Positions 1 to 8,253 of a stretch of 64,000 nt of DNA are shown piece after piece. Position 1 is the stretch's first letter; every line of letters starts with the position of its first letter. This stretch comes from Neorhizobium sp. SOG26. Its GTDB lineage: Bacteria; Pseudomonadota; Alphaproteobacteria; Rhizobiales; Rhizobiaceae. Under the pieces are notes generated by a model that ran no database searches, was not told the origin of the DNA, and saw only the letters and a list, made by a program, of their open reading frames with translations. Both the position numbers and the translations under genes were made by a program. The stretch lies in the NCBI RefSeq assembly GCF_003491345.1, contig NZ_CP025512.1, forward strand, positions 744,001 to 808,000, given 5' to 3'.

Positions 1-95
1 GACAGCACTTCACGAGAAAAACCGCGTACCATGGCGAGCACGGCGGAAAACAACGTTACGCCGATAACGATGCCGTCGAATAAAGTAATGGGCAT
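1..95 (-). CDS. cvpA: CvpA family membrane protein, N-terminal fragment
   Basis: Only the first 31 codons lie in the window; the rest runs off the left edge. The minus strand from an ATG at 95 reads MPITLFDGIVIGVTLFSA, followed by a continuing hydrophobic helix and then the basic turn RGFSRE. This is the typical start of CvpA, an inner-membrane protein linked to colicin V export and envelope homeostasis. In rhizobia cvpA follows radA, as it does here, which supports the call. Function beyond family membership cannot be judged from this fragment. Confidence 0.8.
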   Translation of the reverse strand, partial: MPITLFDGIVIGVTLFSAVLAMVRGFSREVL

Positions 96-272
96 AAACG
101 AACTACTCCACACCAGAGCGCCGAGCGTCCGAACGGACGCATGGTGAGCACTCGAGATTCCTGAATCTGCGCATGCCGCCTGGCTCGAACCCGGTGTCGG
201 ATCAAAGCAAAGCAGGATACGCGACCGCCTCTACGGCAGCCGTCATACATCAGCCGCCGAATTTACGGAAGA

Positions 273-1679
273 TCAATCATCTTCGCGGTCGGTTTGTCCC
301 AAATTCTTACGCGAGCCGGCGATGCGCGACACGAGATCAGGCAGGTCCTCGATGGCGATCCACTGTCCGTTGCCGCCCTTGGGGATCTCGCTCGAGGTGG
401 CCGGCAGCATGGCGCCCGCAAAGCCGAGCTTCTCGGCTTCCTTCAGTCGTTGCGCGGTCTGCGACACCGGGCGGACGGCGCCGGACAGGCTGATTTCGCC
501 GAAATAGACGCGGTCGGCCGGGAGCGCGAGGCCGGCAAGCGAGGAGACGAGCGCCGAGGCGACAGCCAGATCGGCGGCCGGCTCGGAGATGCGATAACCC
601 CCTGCAACATTGAGATAGACGTCGTGCTGGCCGAGCCGCACGCCGCAATGGGCTTCAAGCACGGCCAGGATCATCGAGAGGCGTGAGGAATCCCATCCGA
701 CCACGGCGCGTCGCGGCGTGCCGAGTGAGGTGGGCGCCACGAGCGCCTGCACCTCCACGAGAACCGGGCGCGTGCCTTCCATGCCGGCAAAAACCGCGGC
801 GCCGGGGGACTTCGCATTGCGCTCGCCAAGGAAGAGTTCAGAGGGGTTGGAAACTTCACGAAGGCCCTTGTCGGACATTTCGAAGACGCCGATCTCGTCG
901 GTCGGTCCGAAACGGTTCTTGACTGTGCGCAGGATGCGGTAGTGGTGGCCGCGGTCGCCTTCGAAATAAAGCACTGCATCGACCATGTGCTCGACGACGC
1001 GCGGGCCAGCAATCTGGCCTTCCTTCGTGACATGGCCAACAAGCACCATGGCGGCACCCGTCTGCTTGGCAAAGCGGATCATCGCCTGCACGCCGGTGCG
1101 CACCTGCGTCACGGTGCCGGGCGCCGAATCGGCGGTATCGCTCCACAGCGTCTGGATCGAGTCGATGATGACAAGGTCCGGCCGCTTACCGTCGGAAATG
1201 GTGGCGAGGATGTCCTCGACATTAGTTTCGGCGGCGAGCAGCACGTCGGAATCGGCAGCACCCAGCCGCTGGGCACGAAGCCGCACCTGCGCCACGGCCT
1301 CTTCACCCGAGACATAGATGATCCGGTGGCCGCGACGCGCAAGAGCCGCCGCCGCTTGCATCAGCAGCGTCGATTTGCCGATGCCCGGGTCACCGCCGAC
1401 GAGAACGGCGGAACCGCGCACGAAACCGCCGCCGGTTGCCCGGTCAAGTTCGGAGATGCCGGTATGGATGCGCGGTGCTTCTTCCGTTTCGCCGGAGAGG
1501 GTGGTCAGCGCCACGGCGCGGCCCTTCTTCGGCACCTTGCCCGGACCGGCTCCAATGCCACCCATCGGGTCTTCTTCGACGATCGTGTTCCACTCGCCGC
1601 AGCCATCGCATTTGCCGGCCCAGCGGCTATGCACCGTGCCGCAGTTCTGGCACACGAATTGGGTCTTGGGTTTCGCCAT
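273..1679 (-). CDS. radA: DNA repair protein RadA
   Basis: A 468-residue RecA-like ATPase that drives branch migration of recombination intermediates in the cytoplasm. The N-terminal C4 zinc finger is intact (Cys10, Cys13, Cys24, Cys27). The Walker A motif GGDPGIGKST is at 95-104, Walker B VIIDS near 171-175, and the RadA signature KNRFG at 255-259. The C-terminal third is the Lon-like domain normal for the family, so the protein is full length. It lies 177 bases upstream of cvpA on the same strand and downstream of alr, the usual rhizobial order. The ATG at 1679 begins the conserved MAKPKTQFVC start. Confidence 0.97.
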   Translation of the reverse strand: MAKPKTQFVCQNCGTVHSRWAGKCDGCGEWNTIVEEDPMGGIGAGPGKVPKKGRAVALTTLSGETEEAPRIHTGISELDRATGGGFVRGSAVLVGGDPGIGKSTLLMQAAAALARRGHRIIYVSGEEAVAQVRLRAQRLGAADSDVLLAAETNVEDILATISDGKRPDLVIIDSIQTLWSDTADSAPGTVTQVRTGVQAMIRFAKQTGAAMVLVGHVTKEGQIAGPRVVEHMVDAVLYFEGDRGHHYRILRTVKNRFGPTDEIGVFEMSDKGLREVSNPSELFLGERNAKSPGAAVFAGMEGTRPVLVEVQALVAPTSLGTPRRAVVGWDSSRLSMILAVLEAHCGVRLGQHDVYLNVAGGYRISEPAADLAVASALVSSLAGLALPADRVYFGEISLSGAVRPVSQTAQRLKEAEKLGFAGAMLPATSSEIPKGGNGQWIAIEDLPDLVSRIAGSRKNLGQTDREDD

Positions 1680-1775
1680 GTAGAATTACCGCCGCCGTAC
1701 AGAAGGTTCGCGCTCGTGCGAACAAATGGAGAACGCGCTTGTATCGCGAAACCGACTGAAGGGCAAGACGGCGGC

Positions 1776-2957
1776 CTAGTCGTCCGGGTAGATGTAGCGG
1801 CGCTCGTAACGCAGTCCGAGGCTGGTCAGGAGTTCGTAGCCGATCGTACCGCCGGCGCGCGCGACGTCATCGAGCGGGATGTTGTGCCCGAACAGCTCGA
1901 TATAGTCACCCGCAGCGATGGCGTTCTGCGGAACGTCGGTGACGTCGAAGATCGTCAGGTCCATAGTGATGCGGCCAACGACCGGCACCTTGTGCCCGGC
2001 GATGAAGCCGAACGCGCCTTCGCCTTGCGTCTGGCGCAGCGGCACGCCCGAACCGGAAAGGGCGCGCATGTAGCCGTCCGCATAACCGGCGGAAACGATG
2101 GCAAGCCGGCTGTCGCGGGTGAGGCGATGCGTCCCGCCATAGCTGACGGTCTCGCCTTGTTTCGCGTCACGGATCTGGATGATGCGGGCTTCGGCGGTCG
2201 CGACCGGCTTCATCGGGTTCGGGACGCCGTTGACTGCTTCGCCGCCATAAACGGCAATGCCGGGGCGGGTCAGGTCGAAATGGTAGTCGGGCCCGAGGAA
2301 GATGCCGGCCGATGCCGACAAACTGCACTCGATGCCCTCGAAGGCTTCTGCGACGCGCCGGAAGGCCTGCAACTGCTGCTCGTTGGCGGGCGAACTGGGG
2401 GTGTCGCCGCTCTGCAGATGCGAGAGCACCAGAACCGGCGAGAAGCTTGCCGGGCGCGAAACGTCGTCGGCAAAGGCGATCGCTTCCTCAAGTCCAAGTC
2501 CCAGGCGGTTGAAGCCGGTATCGATCTGCAGCGCGCAAGGATGATCCCCATGCTCGGCCGTCACCGACATCCAGAAGGCAAGCTGTTCTTCCGAAGCCAG
2601 AACCGGCACGAGGCCGTGCTCGTAGAACAGCGCTTCCTGGCCCGGCCATACGCCGGAGAGCACATAGATGCGGGCATCCGGCGCATAGGTGCGCAGCGTC
2701 ACGCCTTCCTGGACGACGGCGACGAAGAAGTCGCGCGCGCCGGCCTCATAAAGCGCCGTGCCACAATCCTCGAGCCCCAGGCCATAGGCATCTGCCTTCA
2801 CTACGGCTGCCGTACGTGCGCTGCCTGAACGGCGCGCCATCTCGCGCCAGTTGTCGGCAAGCGCGCCAAGATCGATTGTCAGGCGGGCAGGGGCAGTGTC
2901 GAATTCGTCGATCAGTTCATCCAGGTCGATTGAATCGGGATTGGCAGTGTCAGGCAT
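1776..2957 (-). CDS. alr: Alanine racemase
   Basis: A 393-residue fold-type III PLP enzyme that interconverts L- and D-alanine for peptidoglycan. The PLP lysine is Lys54 in AVVKADAYGLG, and the catalytic tyrosine of the second domain is Tyr273 in VSYGGTHRL. Length fits the family, with a slightly longer acidic N-terminus (DSIDLDELIDEFD) before the barrel. It lies 96 bases upstream of radA on the same strand and may be cotranscribed with it. The dadX-type catabolic paralogue cannot be excluded, but there is no dadA neighbour. Confidence 0.95.
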   Translation of the reverse strand: MPDTANPDSIDLDELIDEFDTAPARLTIDLGALADNWREMARRSGSARTAAVVKADAYGLGLEDCGTALYEAGARDFFVAVVQEGVTLRTYAPDARIYVLSGVWPGQEALFYEHGLVPVLASEEQLAFWMSVTAEHGDHPCALQIDTGFNRLGLGLEEAIAFADDVSRPASFSPVLVLSHLQSGDTPSSPANEQQLQAFRRVAEAFEGIECSLSASAGIFLGPDYHFDLTRPGIAVYGGEAVNGVPNPMKPVATAEARIIQIRDAKQGETVSYGGTHRLTRDSRLAIVSAGYADGYMRALSGSGVPLRQTQGEGAFGFIAGHKVPVVGRITMDLTIFDVTDVPQNAIAAGDYIELFGHNIPLDDVARAGGTIGYELLTSLGLRYERRYIYPDD

Positions 2958-3229
2958 CGGAAACTCGCAAGCTTTAAGAGGTCTGCATCCTTAGTGATTT
3001 CGCCGAGTGTAGGAAGACCTGAGGTGCATTTTGAAGGCGGGTGCACAGGCTTTTGGGGCGAGGCAGCACAGGAAGTGCAGATGCGCCAAGCCACTGCATG
3101 CCGGGAGATAATTCTTGGATAGTAAAAGTATTAATGCGTGGTTCATGTGTGTAGCATAAGCATTGCCAAGTCCGATCTTTGGATGGACTCGGTCTGTCAT
3201 TCCGACAGCGAAACCACTGGGGGAAATCA

Positions 3230-3604
3230 GTGAAGACGTTTCTGGTATTGGGCCTGGCTGCAGGCCTTTGCGCACTTGGCGTGTCTACTGCAGCAGCGCA
3301 GACGAAGGGAGACTGGGTGCTCGGTAACTACAAGGGCGCCGGATATTGGTTTCCCGGCGTGATCGAAAGCATCGGCGGCGGCAAGATTACGGTCCGTTAC
3401 GACGACGGCGATCGCGAAACCGTCGGCATCAATGCAGTTCGTCCCTATGACTGGATGATCGGCATGAAGGTCGAGTGCAACTACAAGGGCGCCGGCGACT
3501 GGTATGCCGGCAAGATCACGTCGCTCGCGGGCGAAAAGATCAGCATCGCCTATGACGACGGCGACAAGGAAACGACCCGCACAGGCCGCTGCCGCTCGAA
3601 CTGA
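3230..3604 (+). CDS. Secreted protein with two Tudor/agenet-like repeats
   Basis: A 124-residue protein of unknown function. The GTG at 3230 is chosen because it gives a clean signal peptide (a basic residue, hydrophobic LVLGLAAGLCALGV, then STAAAQ) and lies 6 bases after a GGGGGA ribosome site; the in-frame ATG at 3179 would put about 17 polar residues in front of it. The mature part is two copies of a roughly 45-residue unit. Both contain NYKGAG (from residues 33 and 84) and YDDGD (57-61 and 108-112), exactly 51 residues apart. The pattern of a basic/aromatic strand, W[FY]xGxI and then YDDGD is that of small Tudor/agenet-like beta barrels, which bind peptides or nucleic acid in eukaryotes; here the protein is probably periplasmic. 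The final residues contain one Cys (CRSN) and the mature first half of repeat 2 another, so a disulfide is possible. Confidence 0.8.
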   Translation: MKTFLVLGLAAGLCALGVSTAAAQTKGDWVLGNYKGAGYWFPGVIESIGGGKITVRYDDGDRETVGINAVRPYDWMIGMKVECNYKGAGDWYAGKITSLAGEKISIAYDDGDKETTRTGRCRSN

Positions 3605-3625
3605 GGCCACTTCAAGCTCGATGCG

Positions 3626-3660
3626 AAGAAGGTCCGCCGTGTGATATGGCGGGCCTTCTT
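3626..3660. terminator. Bidirectional intrinsic terminator between convergent genes
   Basis: A 13-bp stem (AAGAAGGTCCGCC against GGCGGGCCTTCTT, one G-U pair) with a 9-base loop sits between the Tudor-like gene and dnaB. Each arm starts or ends in A- or T-rich sequence, so it can serve both directions. Confidence 0.75.
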
Positions 3661-3663
3661 GAT

Positions 3664-5160
3664 TCAGTGTTCTTCGTATTGGGTAAAGCTCGGGTCGGCG
3701 AGATCCGCAAAGCGGGTGAACTCGGACTGGAAGGCGAGCTTGACGGTGCCGGTCGGTCCGTGGCGCTGCTTGGCGATGATGACGTCCGCCGTGCCCTTCA
3801 CCTTGTCCATATGCGCTTCCCACTCCGGATATTTCGGATCGGAAATGTCGCGCGGCTCCATGTTCTTCACATAATATTCTTCGCGGAACACGAAGAGCAC
3901 CACGTCGGCGTCCTGCTCGATCGAACCCGATTCACGAAGGTCGGAGAGCTGCGGGCGCTTGTCGTCACGGCTTTCGACCTGGCGCGACAGCTGCGACAGC
4001 GCGATGATCGGCACGTTCAACTCCTTGCCGAGTGCCTTCAGGCCGGTGGTGATCTGGGTGATTTCCTGCACGCGGTTTTCACCGCCCTTGCCGGAGCCAG
4101 TCATGAGCTGGATATAGTCCACCACCAAAACGTCGAGGCCGCGTTGGCGCTTCAGGCGGCGGGCGCGTGCGGAAAGCTGGGCGATCGAGATACCACCGGT
4201 CTGGTCGATGAAGAGCGGCACCTTCTGCATCATCTGGGAGCAGGCGACGAGCTTCTCGAAATCGGCCTCGGTGATGTCACCGCGACGGATCTTGGAGGAG
4301 GAAACCTCGGTTTGCTCGGAGATGATACGCGTCGCCAACTGTTCGGCCGACATTTCGAGCGAATAGAAGCCGACCACGCCGCCGTTCTTGGCTTTCGGCG
4401 TGCCGTCCGGCAGGTATTCCGGCTCGTAGGCCGCCGCGATATTGTAGGCAATGTTGGTGGCAAGCGAGGTCTTACCCATGCCCGGACGACCGGCAAGCAC
4501 GATCAAGTCGGAGCGCTGCAGGCCGCCCATCTTGGCATCGAGCGAGGCGATGCCGGTGGAGATGCCGGACAGATGCCCGTCACGCTCGAAGGCAGCCCCC
4601 GCCATGTCGATGGCAAGTGCCACCGCATCGTTGAACGACTGAAAGCCGCCGTCATAACGGCCGGTTTCGGCAAGCTCGAACAGGCGACGCTCGGTGTCCT
4701 CGATCTGCGTCTGCGGCGGCATGTCGAGCGGCGCATCATATGCTATGTTGACGACGTCCTCGCCGATCTGGATCAACGCGCGGCGCAGCGCAAGATCATA
4801 GATCGCCCGGCCATAGTCTTCCGCGTTGATGATCGATACGGCTTCGGCGGCAAGACGCGCGAGATATTGCGCAAGCGTCAGGTCGCCCACCTTTTCCGGC
4901 GTGGTGATGAAGGTCTTGACCGTAACCGGATGGGCGGTCTTGCCCATGCGGATAATGTCGCCCGCGACCTCGAAGATCTTGCGGTGCAGGGGCTCGTAGA
5001 AATGGGTCGGCTTCAGGAAGTCGGAGACGCGGTAATAGGCGTCGTTATTGACTAGGATCGCGCCAAGAAGCGCCTGTTCGGCCTCGATATTGTTGGGGGC
5101 TTCACGGTAATGCGGCTCGGCCGGCTGGATGTTGGCAAGCTTCCGCATAGGGTCATTCAT
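3664..5160 (-). CDS. dnaB: Replicative DNA helicase DnaB
   Basis: A 498-residue hexameric helicase that unwinds DNA at the replication fork. The N-terminal domain (about 20-125) contains the NIEAEQALLGAIL motif that begins DnaB proteins. A linker follows, then the RecA-like domain with Walker A GRPGMGKTS at 224-232, Walker B LDVLVVDYIQLM, and the DLRESGSIEQDAD segment. No intein or truncation is visible. In rhizobia dnaB lies just downstream of rplI and reads the same way, as here. The upstream gap contains DnaA-box-like sequence. Confidence 0.98.
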   Translation of the reverse strand: MNDPMRKLANIQPAEPHYREAPNNIEAEQALLGAILVNNDAYYRVSDFLKPTHFYEPLHRKIFEVAGDIIRMGKTAHPVTVKTFITTPEKVGDLTLAQYLARLAAEAVSIINAEDYGRAIYDLALRRALIQIGEDVVNIAYDAPLDMPPQTQIEDTERRLFELAETGRYDGGFQSFNDAVALAIDMAGAAFERDGHLSGISTGIASLDAKMGGLQRSDLIVLAGRPGMGKTSLATNIAYNIAAAYEPEYLPDGTPKAKNGGVVGFYSLEMSAEQLATRIISEQTEVSSSKIRRGDITEADFEKLVACSQMMQKVPLFIDQTGGISIAQLSARARRLKRQRGLDVLVVDYIQLMTGSGKGGENRVQEITQITTGLKALGKELNVPIIALSQLSRQVESRDDKRPQLSDLRESGSIEQDADVVLFVFREEYYVKNMEPRDISDPKYPEWEAHMDKVKGTADVIIAKQRHGPTGTVKLAFQSEFTRFADLADPSFTQYEEH

Positions 5161-5234
5161 GGTCGTCTATCCGTCCTTCGGTCAAGCGTCCGGTTTAGGG
5201 GTTCAGCGTGCCGGATGATACCGCAAAAGCGATC

Positions 5235-5251
5235 TCCACAGCTATCCACAG
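5235..5251 (+). promoter_or_regulatory. DnaA-box-like pair upstream of dnaB
   Basis: CTATCCACA at 5242-5250 differs from the DnaA box TTATCCACA at one base. A second TCCACAG starts exactly 10 bases earlier (5235), one helical turn away. They lie 75-91 bases upstream of the dnaB start codon. Binding by DnaA is inferred from similarity only. Confidence 0.4.
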
Positions 5252-5352
5252 AGCCTGGGCACCGGCGCCAGAAAAAGCTCAATGAAACCGGAAATCCGGT
5301 TGACGCCATTGCGGCGCGACTCGCTGTTCCGCTTTTATTCTAGCGCAAAAGA

Positions 5353-5390
5353 GACGAAAAAGCGCCCGGACCTTTCGGGCCGGACGCTTC
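5353..5390 (-). terminator. Intrinsic terminator after rplI
   Basis: On the minus strand a 12-position stem (AGCGTCCGGCCC / GGTCCGGGCGCT, one mismatch and one G-T) closes a GAAA loop at 5373-5376 and is followed by a run of T residues (A run at 5357-5361 on the plus strand). It lies about 22 bases after the rplI stop and separates rplI from dnaB. Confidence 0.85.
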
Positions 5391-5411
5391 TCTATGCCAT
5401 GGTGAAATGGC

Positions 5412-5990
5412 TTATTCTTCGTCTTCGAATTCGCGGTCAGCGTCCGGATCGAAGAAGTCTTCCGGACGAAGAGCGTCTTCGTCAACGCCGTAGATGGCGT
5501 CAACCGAGGTGAGGCTTTCGCCCTTGGCCTGGCGTTCTGCTTCTTCCGGCGAACGGGCAACGTTGAGTTCAACGGTGATTTCAACTTCCGAATGCAGGTG
5601 CAGGGTAACCTTGTGCAGGCCGATTTCCTTGATCGGGTGGTTCAGGTCAACCTGGTTGCGGCCGATGTTGAAGCCTTCGGCAGCCAGAGCTTCGACGATG
5701 TCGCGGGCAGCAACAGAGCCGTAGAGCTGGCCGGTTTCGCCGGCAGCGCGAACCATGACGAAGGTCTTGCCGTCGAGGCCTTCAGCAACCTTCTCGGCTT
5801 CGCCCTTACGCTCGAGGTTACGAGCTTCGAGCGTTGCACGCTCGTTTTCGAAGCGCTTCTTGTTGGCTTCGTTGGCGCGCAGCGCCTTGCCCTGCGGGAG
5901 CAGGAAGTTACGAGCAAAGCCGTCGCGAACCTTTACGGTTTCGCCCATCTGGCCGAGCTTCGGCACGCGTTCAAGCAAAATGACTTCCAT
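5412..5990 (-). CDS. rplI: 50S ribosomal protein L9
   Basis: A 192-residue bL9 protein of the large subunit. The N-terminal domain starts [17 protein letters not shown] and has the [13 protein letters not shown] segment, then the long connecting helix and the C-terminal rRNA-binding domain. It is about 40 residues longer than the E. coli protein because of an acidic tail ([21 protein letters not shown]), common in rhizobial L9. It is the last gene of the rpsF-rpsR-DUF2232-rplI run and is followed by an intrinsic terminator. Confidence 0.97.
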   Translation of the reverse strand: MEVILLERVPKLGQMGETVKVRDGFARNFLLPQGKALRANEANKKRFENERATLEARNLERKGEAEKVAEGLDGKTFVMVRAAGETGQLYGSVAARDIVEALAAEGFNIGRNQVDLNHPIKEIGLHKVTLHLHSEVEITVELNVARSPEEAERQAKGESLTSVDAIYGVDEDALRPEDFFDPDADREFEDEE

Positions 5991-6007
5991 GACGAGGTTC
6001 CTTTCGA

Positions 6008-6991
6008 TCAGTCAATCTTGGTTTCATCGGGATTGGGTGAGGGTTTCAGCGGCGTCAGCGCAATGGTCCGCCGGGTGTCCGCCAGGCCGAGCACGAGAAT
6101 GATCATCGCCGGCAGAACAAGGGTCGCCGCCAGGTAGCAGAGAACGAGCACCGGCAGGCGCCAGTCCTTGCCCTGGCTGCGGAAATGCAAGGACGCGAAC
6201 CCGGCAAGCAGGAAGCCCGCGCCGAAGGTGCCGCAGATGGTGGCGCCGATCATGGCCGGAACGCCGTCGATGAACATCAGTACGATGCCGCCGAGGAAAA
6301 CGAAGATGGCATGGCGGTTCATGCGCAGCGCAGACGGCATGTCCTCGCGCGGGCGAACGGCGCGGCCGGAGCGGGAAACCATGCGGACTGCGAGGTAGAA
6401 GACTGCAAACAGCAGCATCACCCACATGGCGCCCTGGGTCATCGGCACCAGCGTGACGAAGGCCGTCTTCAGCTGCGCCATGGCGGCGGCGTCAATCGTG
6501 GCGTCCGGCTGCTGGGCGCGCATCGCCTCAGCGATGCGGCTGAAGGTCTCGTCGATCAGTTCCGGGCCATAACCGATCATGACGCCGAGGATGACGAGCG
6601 AAGCGGTGATGACCGCGCACAGATGCAGCAGGATGTCCGAGATCGGATACCAGGCCATCAGGTCATCAGGACCGCCGAGCTCCGACGCAGGGCGGGCGAG
6701 GTTTGCCAGATGCGAAAGCCAGCCGGCGGGCGCGAGCGTCGAGATCGCCATGACGGCGGCGAAATAAGGGGAGGCAAGCACGGCGCCCAGGATGGCGGCG
6801 GCGACCACGGCGATGGCCGCAGCACGATTGCCCCAGCCGAGGCCGGCGATCAGGACAGGAAGCGCGGAGGCTGCGTAGAGAATGACGGCAAGAAAAGACT
6901 GCATCTGCGCATAGGCACCGAGCGTCAGCACGGTGGCAGCAATGCCGGCGAGAATGCCGGTGGGCAGAACTGTCTGGGTCTTGGTCTTCAC
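6008..6991 (-). CDS. DUF2232 (YybS-like) multi-pass membrane protein
   Basis: A 327-residue inner-membrane protein of unknown biochemical function. Roughly eight hydrophobic stretches are visible, starting with [19 protein letters not shown] and ending with [23 protein letters not shown]; a soluble loop with [11 protein letters not shown] lies near residue 225. A protein of this DUF2232/YybS type is found between rpsR and rplI in most Rhizobiales, as it is here, and YybS lies next to rplI in Bacillus. The conserved linkage suggests a role tied to ribosomal protein expression or growth, but none is established. Confidence 0.85.
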   Translation of the reverse strand: MKTKTQTVLPTGILAGIAATVLTLGAYAQMQSFLAVILYAASALPVLIAGLGWGNRAAAIAVVAAAILGAVLASPYFAAVMAISTLAPAGWLSHLANLARPASELGGPDDLMAWYPISDILLHLCAVITASLVILGVMIGYGPELIDETFSRIAEAMRAQQPDATIDAAAMAQLKTAFVTLVPMTQGAMWVMLLFAVFYLAVRMVSRSGRAVRPREDMPSALRMNRHAIFVFLGGIVLMFIDGVPAMIGATICGTFGAGFLLAGFASLHFRSQGKDWRLPVLVLCYLAATLVLPAMIILVLGLADTRRTIALTPLKPSPNPDETKID

Positions 6992-7112
6992 GGGTCTCGC
7001 TGTCCTGCTTGTTCAAGCAGTTAGAGGATGGTTGCTGAATCAAGGTCTCAGCGACTTCATCCCCAACATGGGGTTTGACGGTTGCCGATCCGCGCCCAAC
7101 GCGGAAGGGAGT

Positions 7113-7143
7113 TGGAGCAACTGACTTTGGATCAGTTGCTCCA
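7113..7143 (-). other. Perfect 12-bp hairpin immediately after rpsR
   Basis: TGGAGCAACTGA (7113-7124) and TCAGTTGCTCCA (7132-7143) are exact reverse complements around a 7-base loop, 7 bases past the rpsR stop on the transcribed strand. No T-run follows on that strand, so it is not a standard intrinsic terminator. It could act as an mRNA stabiliser, a processing site or a partial terminator between ribosomal genes and the DUF2232 gene. Confidence 0.6.
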
Positions 7144-7150
7144 GTATCAC

Positions 7151-7399
7151 TTACGAAAGAACGTAAGGCAGCAGGCCGAGGAAGCGGGCGCGCTTGATCG
7201 CCTGGGCGAGTTCGCGCTGCTTCTTCTGGGAAACGGCCGTGATGCGGGACGGAACGATCTTGCCGCGCTCAGAAATGTAGCGCTGCAGGAGACGAACGTC
7301 CTTGTAGTCAATCCGCGGTGCGTTTGCGCCCGAGAAGGGGCAGGTCTTGCGACGGCGGTGGAAGGGGCGGCGTGCCGGAGACGAGGATACGTCAGCCAT
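7151..7399 (-). CDS. rpsR: 30S ribosomal protein S18
   Basis: An 82-residue bS18 protein. The core [17 protein letters not shown], the [16 protein letters not shown] segment and the C-terminal [19 protein letters not shown] are all typical. It partners S6 on the platform of the small subunit, and its gene follows rpsF by 24 bases on the same strand. The single Cys in KTCPF remains, so this is not the fully zinc-free paralogue pattern. Confidence 0.97.
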   Translation of the reverse strand: MADVSSSPARRPFHRRRKTCPFSGANAPRIDYKDVRLLQRYISERGKIVPSRITAVSQKKQRELAQAIKRARFLGLLPYVLS

Positions 7400-7423
7400 T
7401 GTGTTTTCTCCTTGAGGCTCTGG

Positions 7424-7879
7424 TTACGCGCGGTCTTCGCGAGGAGCGCGGTCCGGACGCGGCGCGCGCTGGAATTCGCCTTCACGACGCGGACGGTCGC
7501 CGAATTCGCGGCGCGGGCCACGGTCGTCGCCATCGCGGCGCGGACGGTCGTCGCGGTCGCGCTTCTGCATCATTGCCGACGGGCCTTCTTCGTGCTTCTC
7601 GACGGCGAGCGTCATGTAGCGAAGAACGTCTTCGTTGATGCGCATCTGGCGTTCCATCTCATGCACGGCAGCCGCCGGTGCATCGATGTCCATCAGGGCG
7701 TAGTGAGCCTTACGGTTCTTCTTGATGCGGTAGGTGAGGGACTTGAGGCCCCAGTTTTCGATGCGCCCGACCTTGCCGCCGTTAGCTTCGATGACGCCCT
7801 TGTACTGTTCGACGAGGGCATCAACCTGCTGAGCGGACATATCCTGCCGGGCAAGGAATACGTGTTCGTAAAGAGCCAT
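7424..7879 (-). CDS. rpsF: 30S ribosomal protein S6 with long basic/acidic tail
   Basis: A 151-residue bS6 protein. The first 95 or so residues are canonical ([15 protein letters not shown], then the [17 protein letters not shown] strand and [14 protein letters not shown] region). The last 50 residues are a low-complexity tail of Arg, Asp, Pro and Gly ([15 protein letters not shown] and repeats of FGDRPRREG). E. coli S6 ends in a short run of Glu residues added after translation; the encoded Arg/Asp tail here is different, though such tails are common in rhizobia. It is first in the rpsF-rpsR-DUF2232-rplI run. Confidence 0.96.
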   Translation of the reverse strand: MALYEHVFLARQDMSAQQVDALVEQYKGVIEANGGKVGRIENWGLKSLTYRIKKNRKAHYALMDIDAPAAAVHEMERQMRINEDVLRYMTLAVEKHEEGPSAMMQKRDRDDRPRRDGDDRGPRREFGDRPRREGEFQRAPRPDRAPREDRA

Positions 7880-8190
7880 GTAAGCTTTGCCTTTTCTTGC
7901 GGTTGTCTAACCCGGACCTCGGCGGCTAAGCCTCAACGACTGCTCCTGAACGGGAACCCCAAGGGCCCCAGGCAAGAAAAGTGTTGTATCGAGACGGTCG
8001 AGAGCGGAGACACGGGAGGCTTGGACCCTGTGGCCCATGCGGCTTCTTGTTGAAGGAAGCCTGCCCTCCGTTCAGCCACCAGCCAGAGAGACCGGGTGTT
8101 TCGAACAGCGCGCCTTATACGGGTTTTTCCGCAGAAGGCAAGGCCTGACGGACGAATGCGCGAGAGCGTGTGCCGCAATGCTACCTAATG
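7880..8190 (-). promoter_or_regulatory. rpsF promoter and long untranslated leader
   Basis: No gene is supported in this gap. On the minus strand a candidate promoter has -35 TTGCCT (8141-8136), a 16-base spacer and -10 TATAAG (8119-8114). If used, it gives a leader of about 225 bases before the rpsF ATG at 7879. A GGCTTC/GAAGCC hairpin lies at 8041-8061, and GC-rich sequence with several CCG triplets lies just before rpsF. Many bacteria have an S6:S18-binding leader RNA here; whether this is one is unproven. Confidence 0.45.
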
Positions 8191-8250
8191 TTGCAAACAA
8201 GCTGAAAGCAGCCTATGGTTAAGGTGAAATAAAATACACCATAGGAGGGG
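8191..8250 (+). promoter_or_regulatory. Peroxidase promoter with inverted repeat and strong ribosome site
   Basis: TTGCAA (8191-8196), a 17-base spacer and TATGGT (8214-8219) form a plausible sigma-70 promoter. CCTATGGT (8212-8219) and ACCATAGG (8238-8245) are an exact inverted repeat with 18 bases between. The left arm covers the -10 and the right arm enters the Shine-Dalgarno AGGAGGGG (8243-8250), which ends 3 bases before the ATG at 8254. This could be an operator or a site-hiding RNA hairpin. Confidence 0.55.
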
Positions 8251-8253
8251 AAA

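Noticed and set aside
942..2828. A 628-codon plus-strand frame
   Set aside because: Antisense to radA and alr, whose motifs are clear; the translation is low-complexity.
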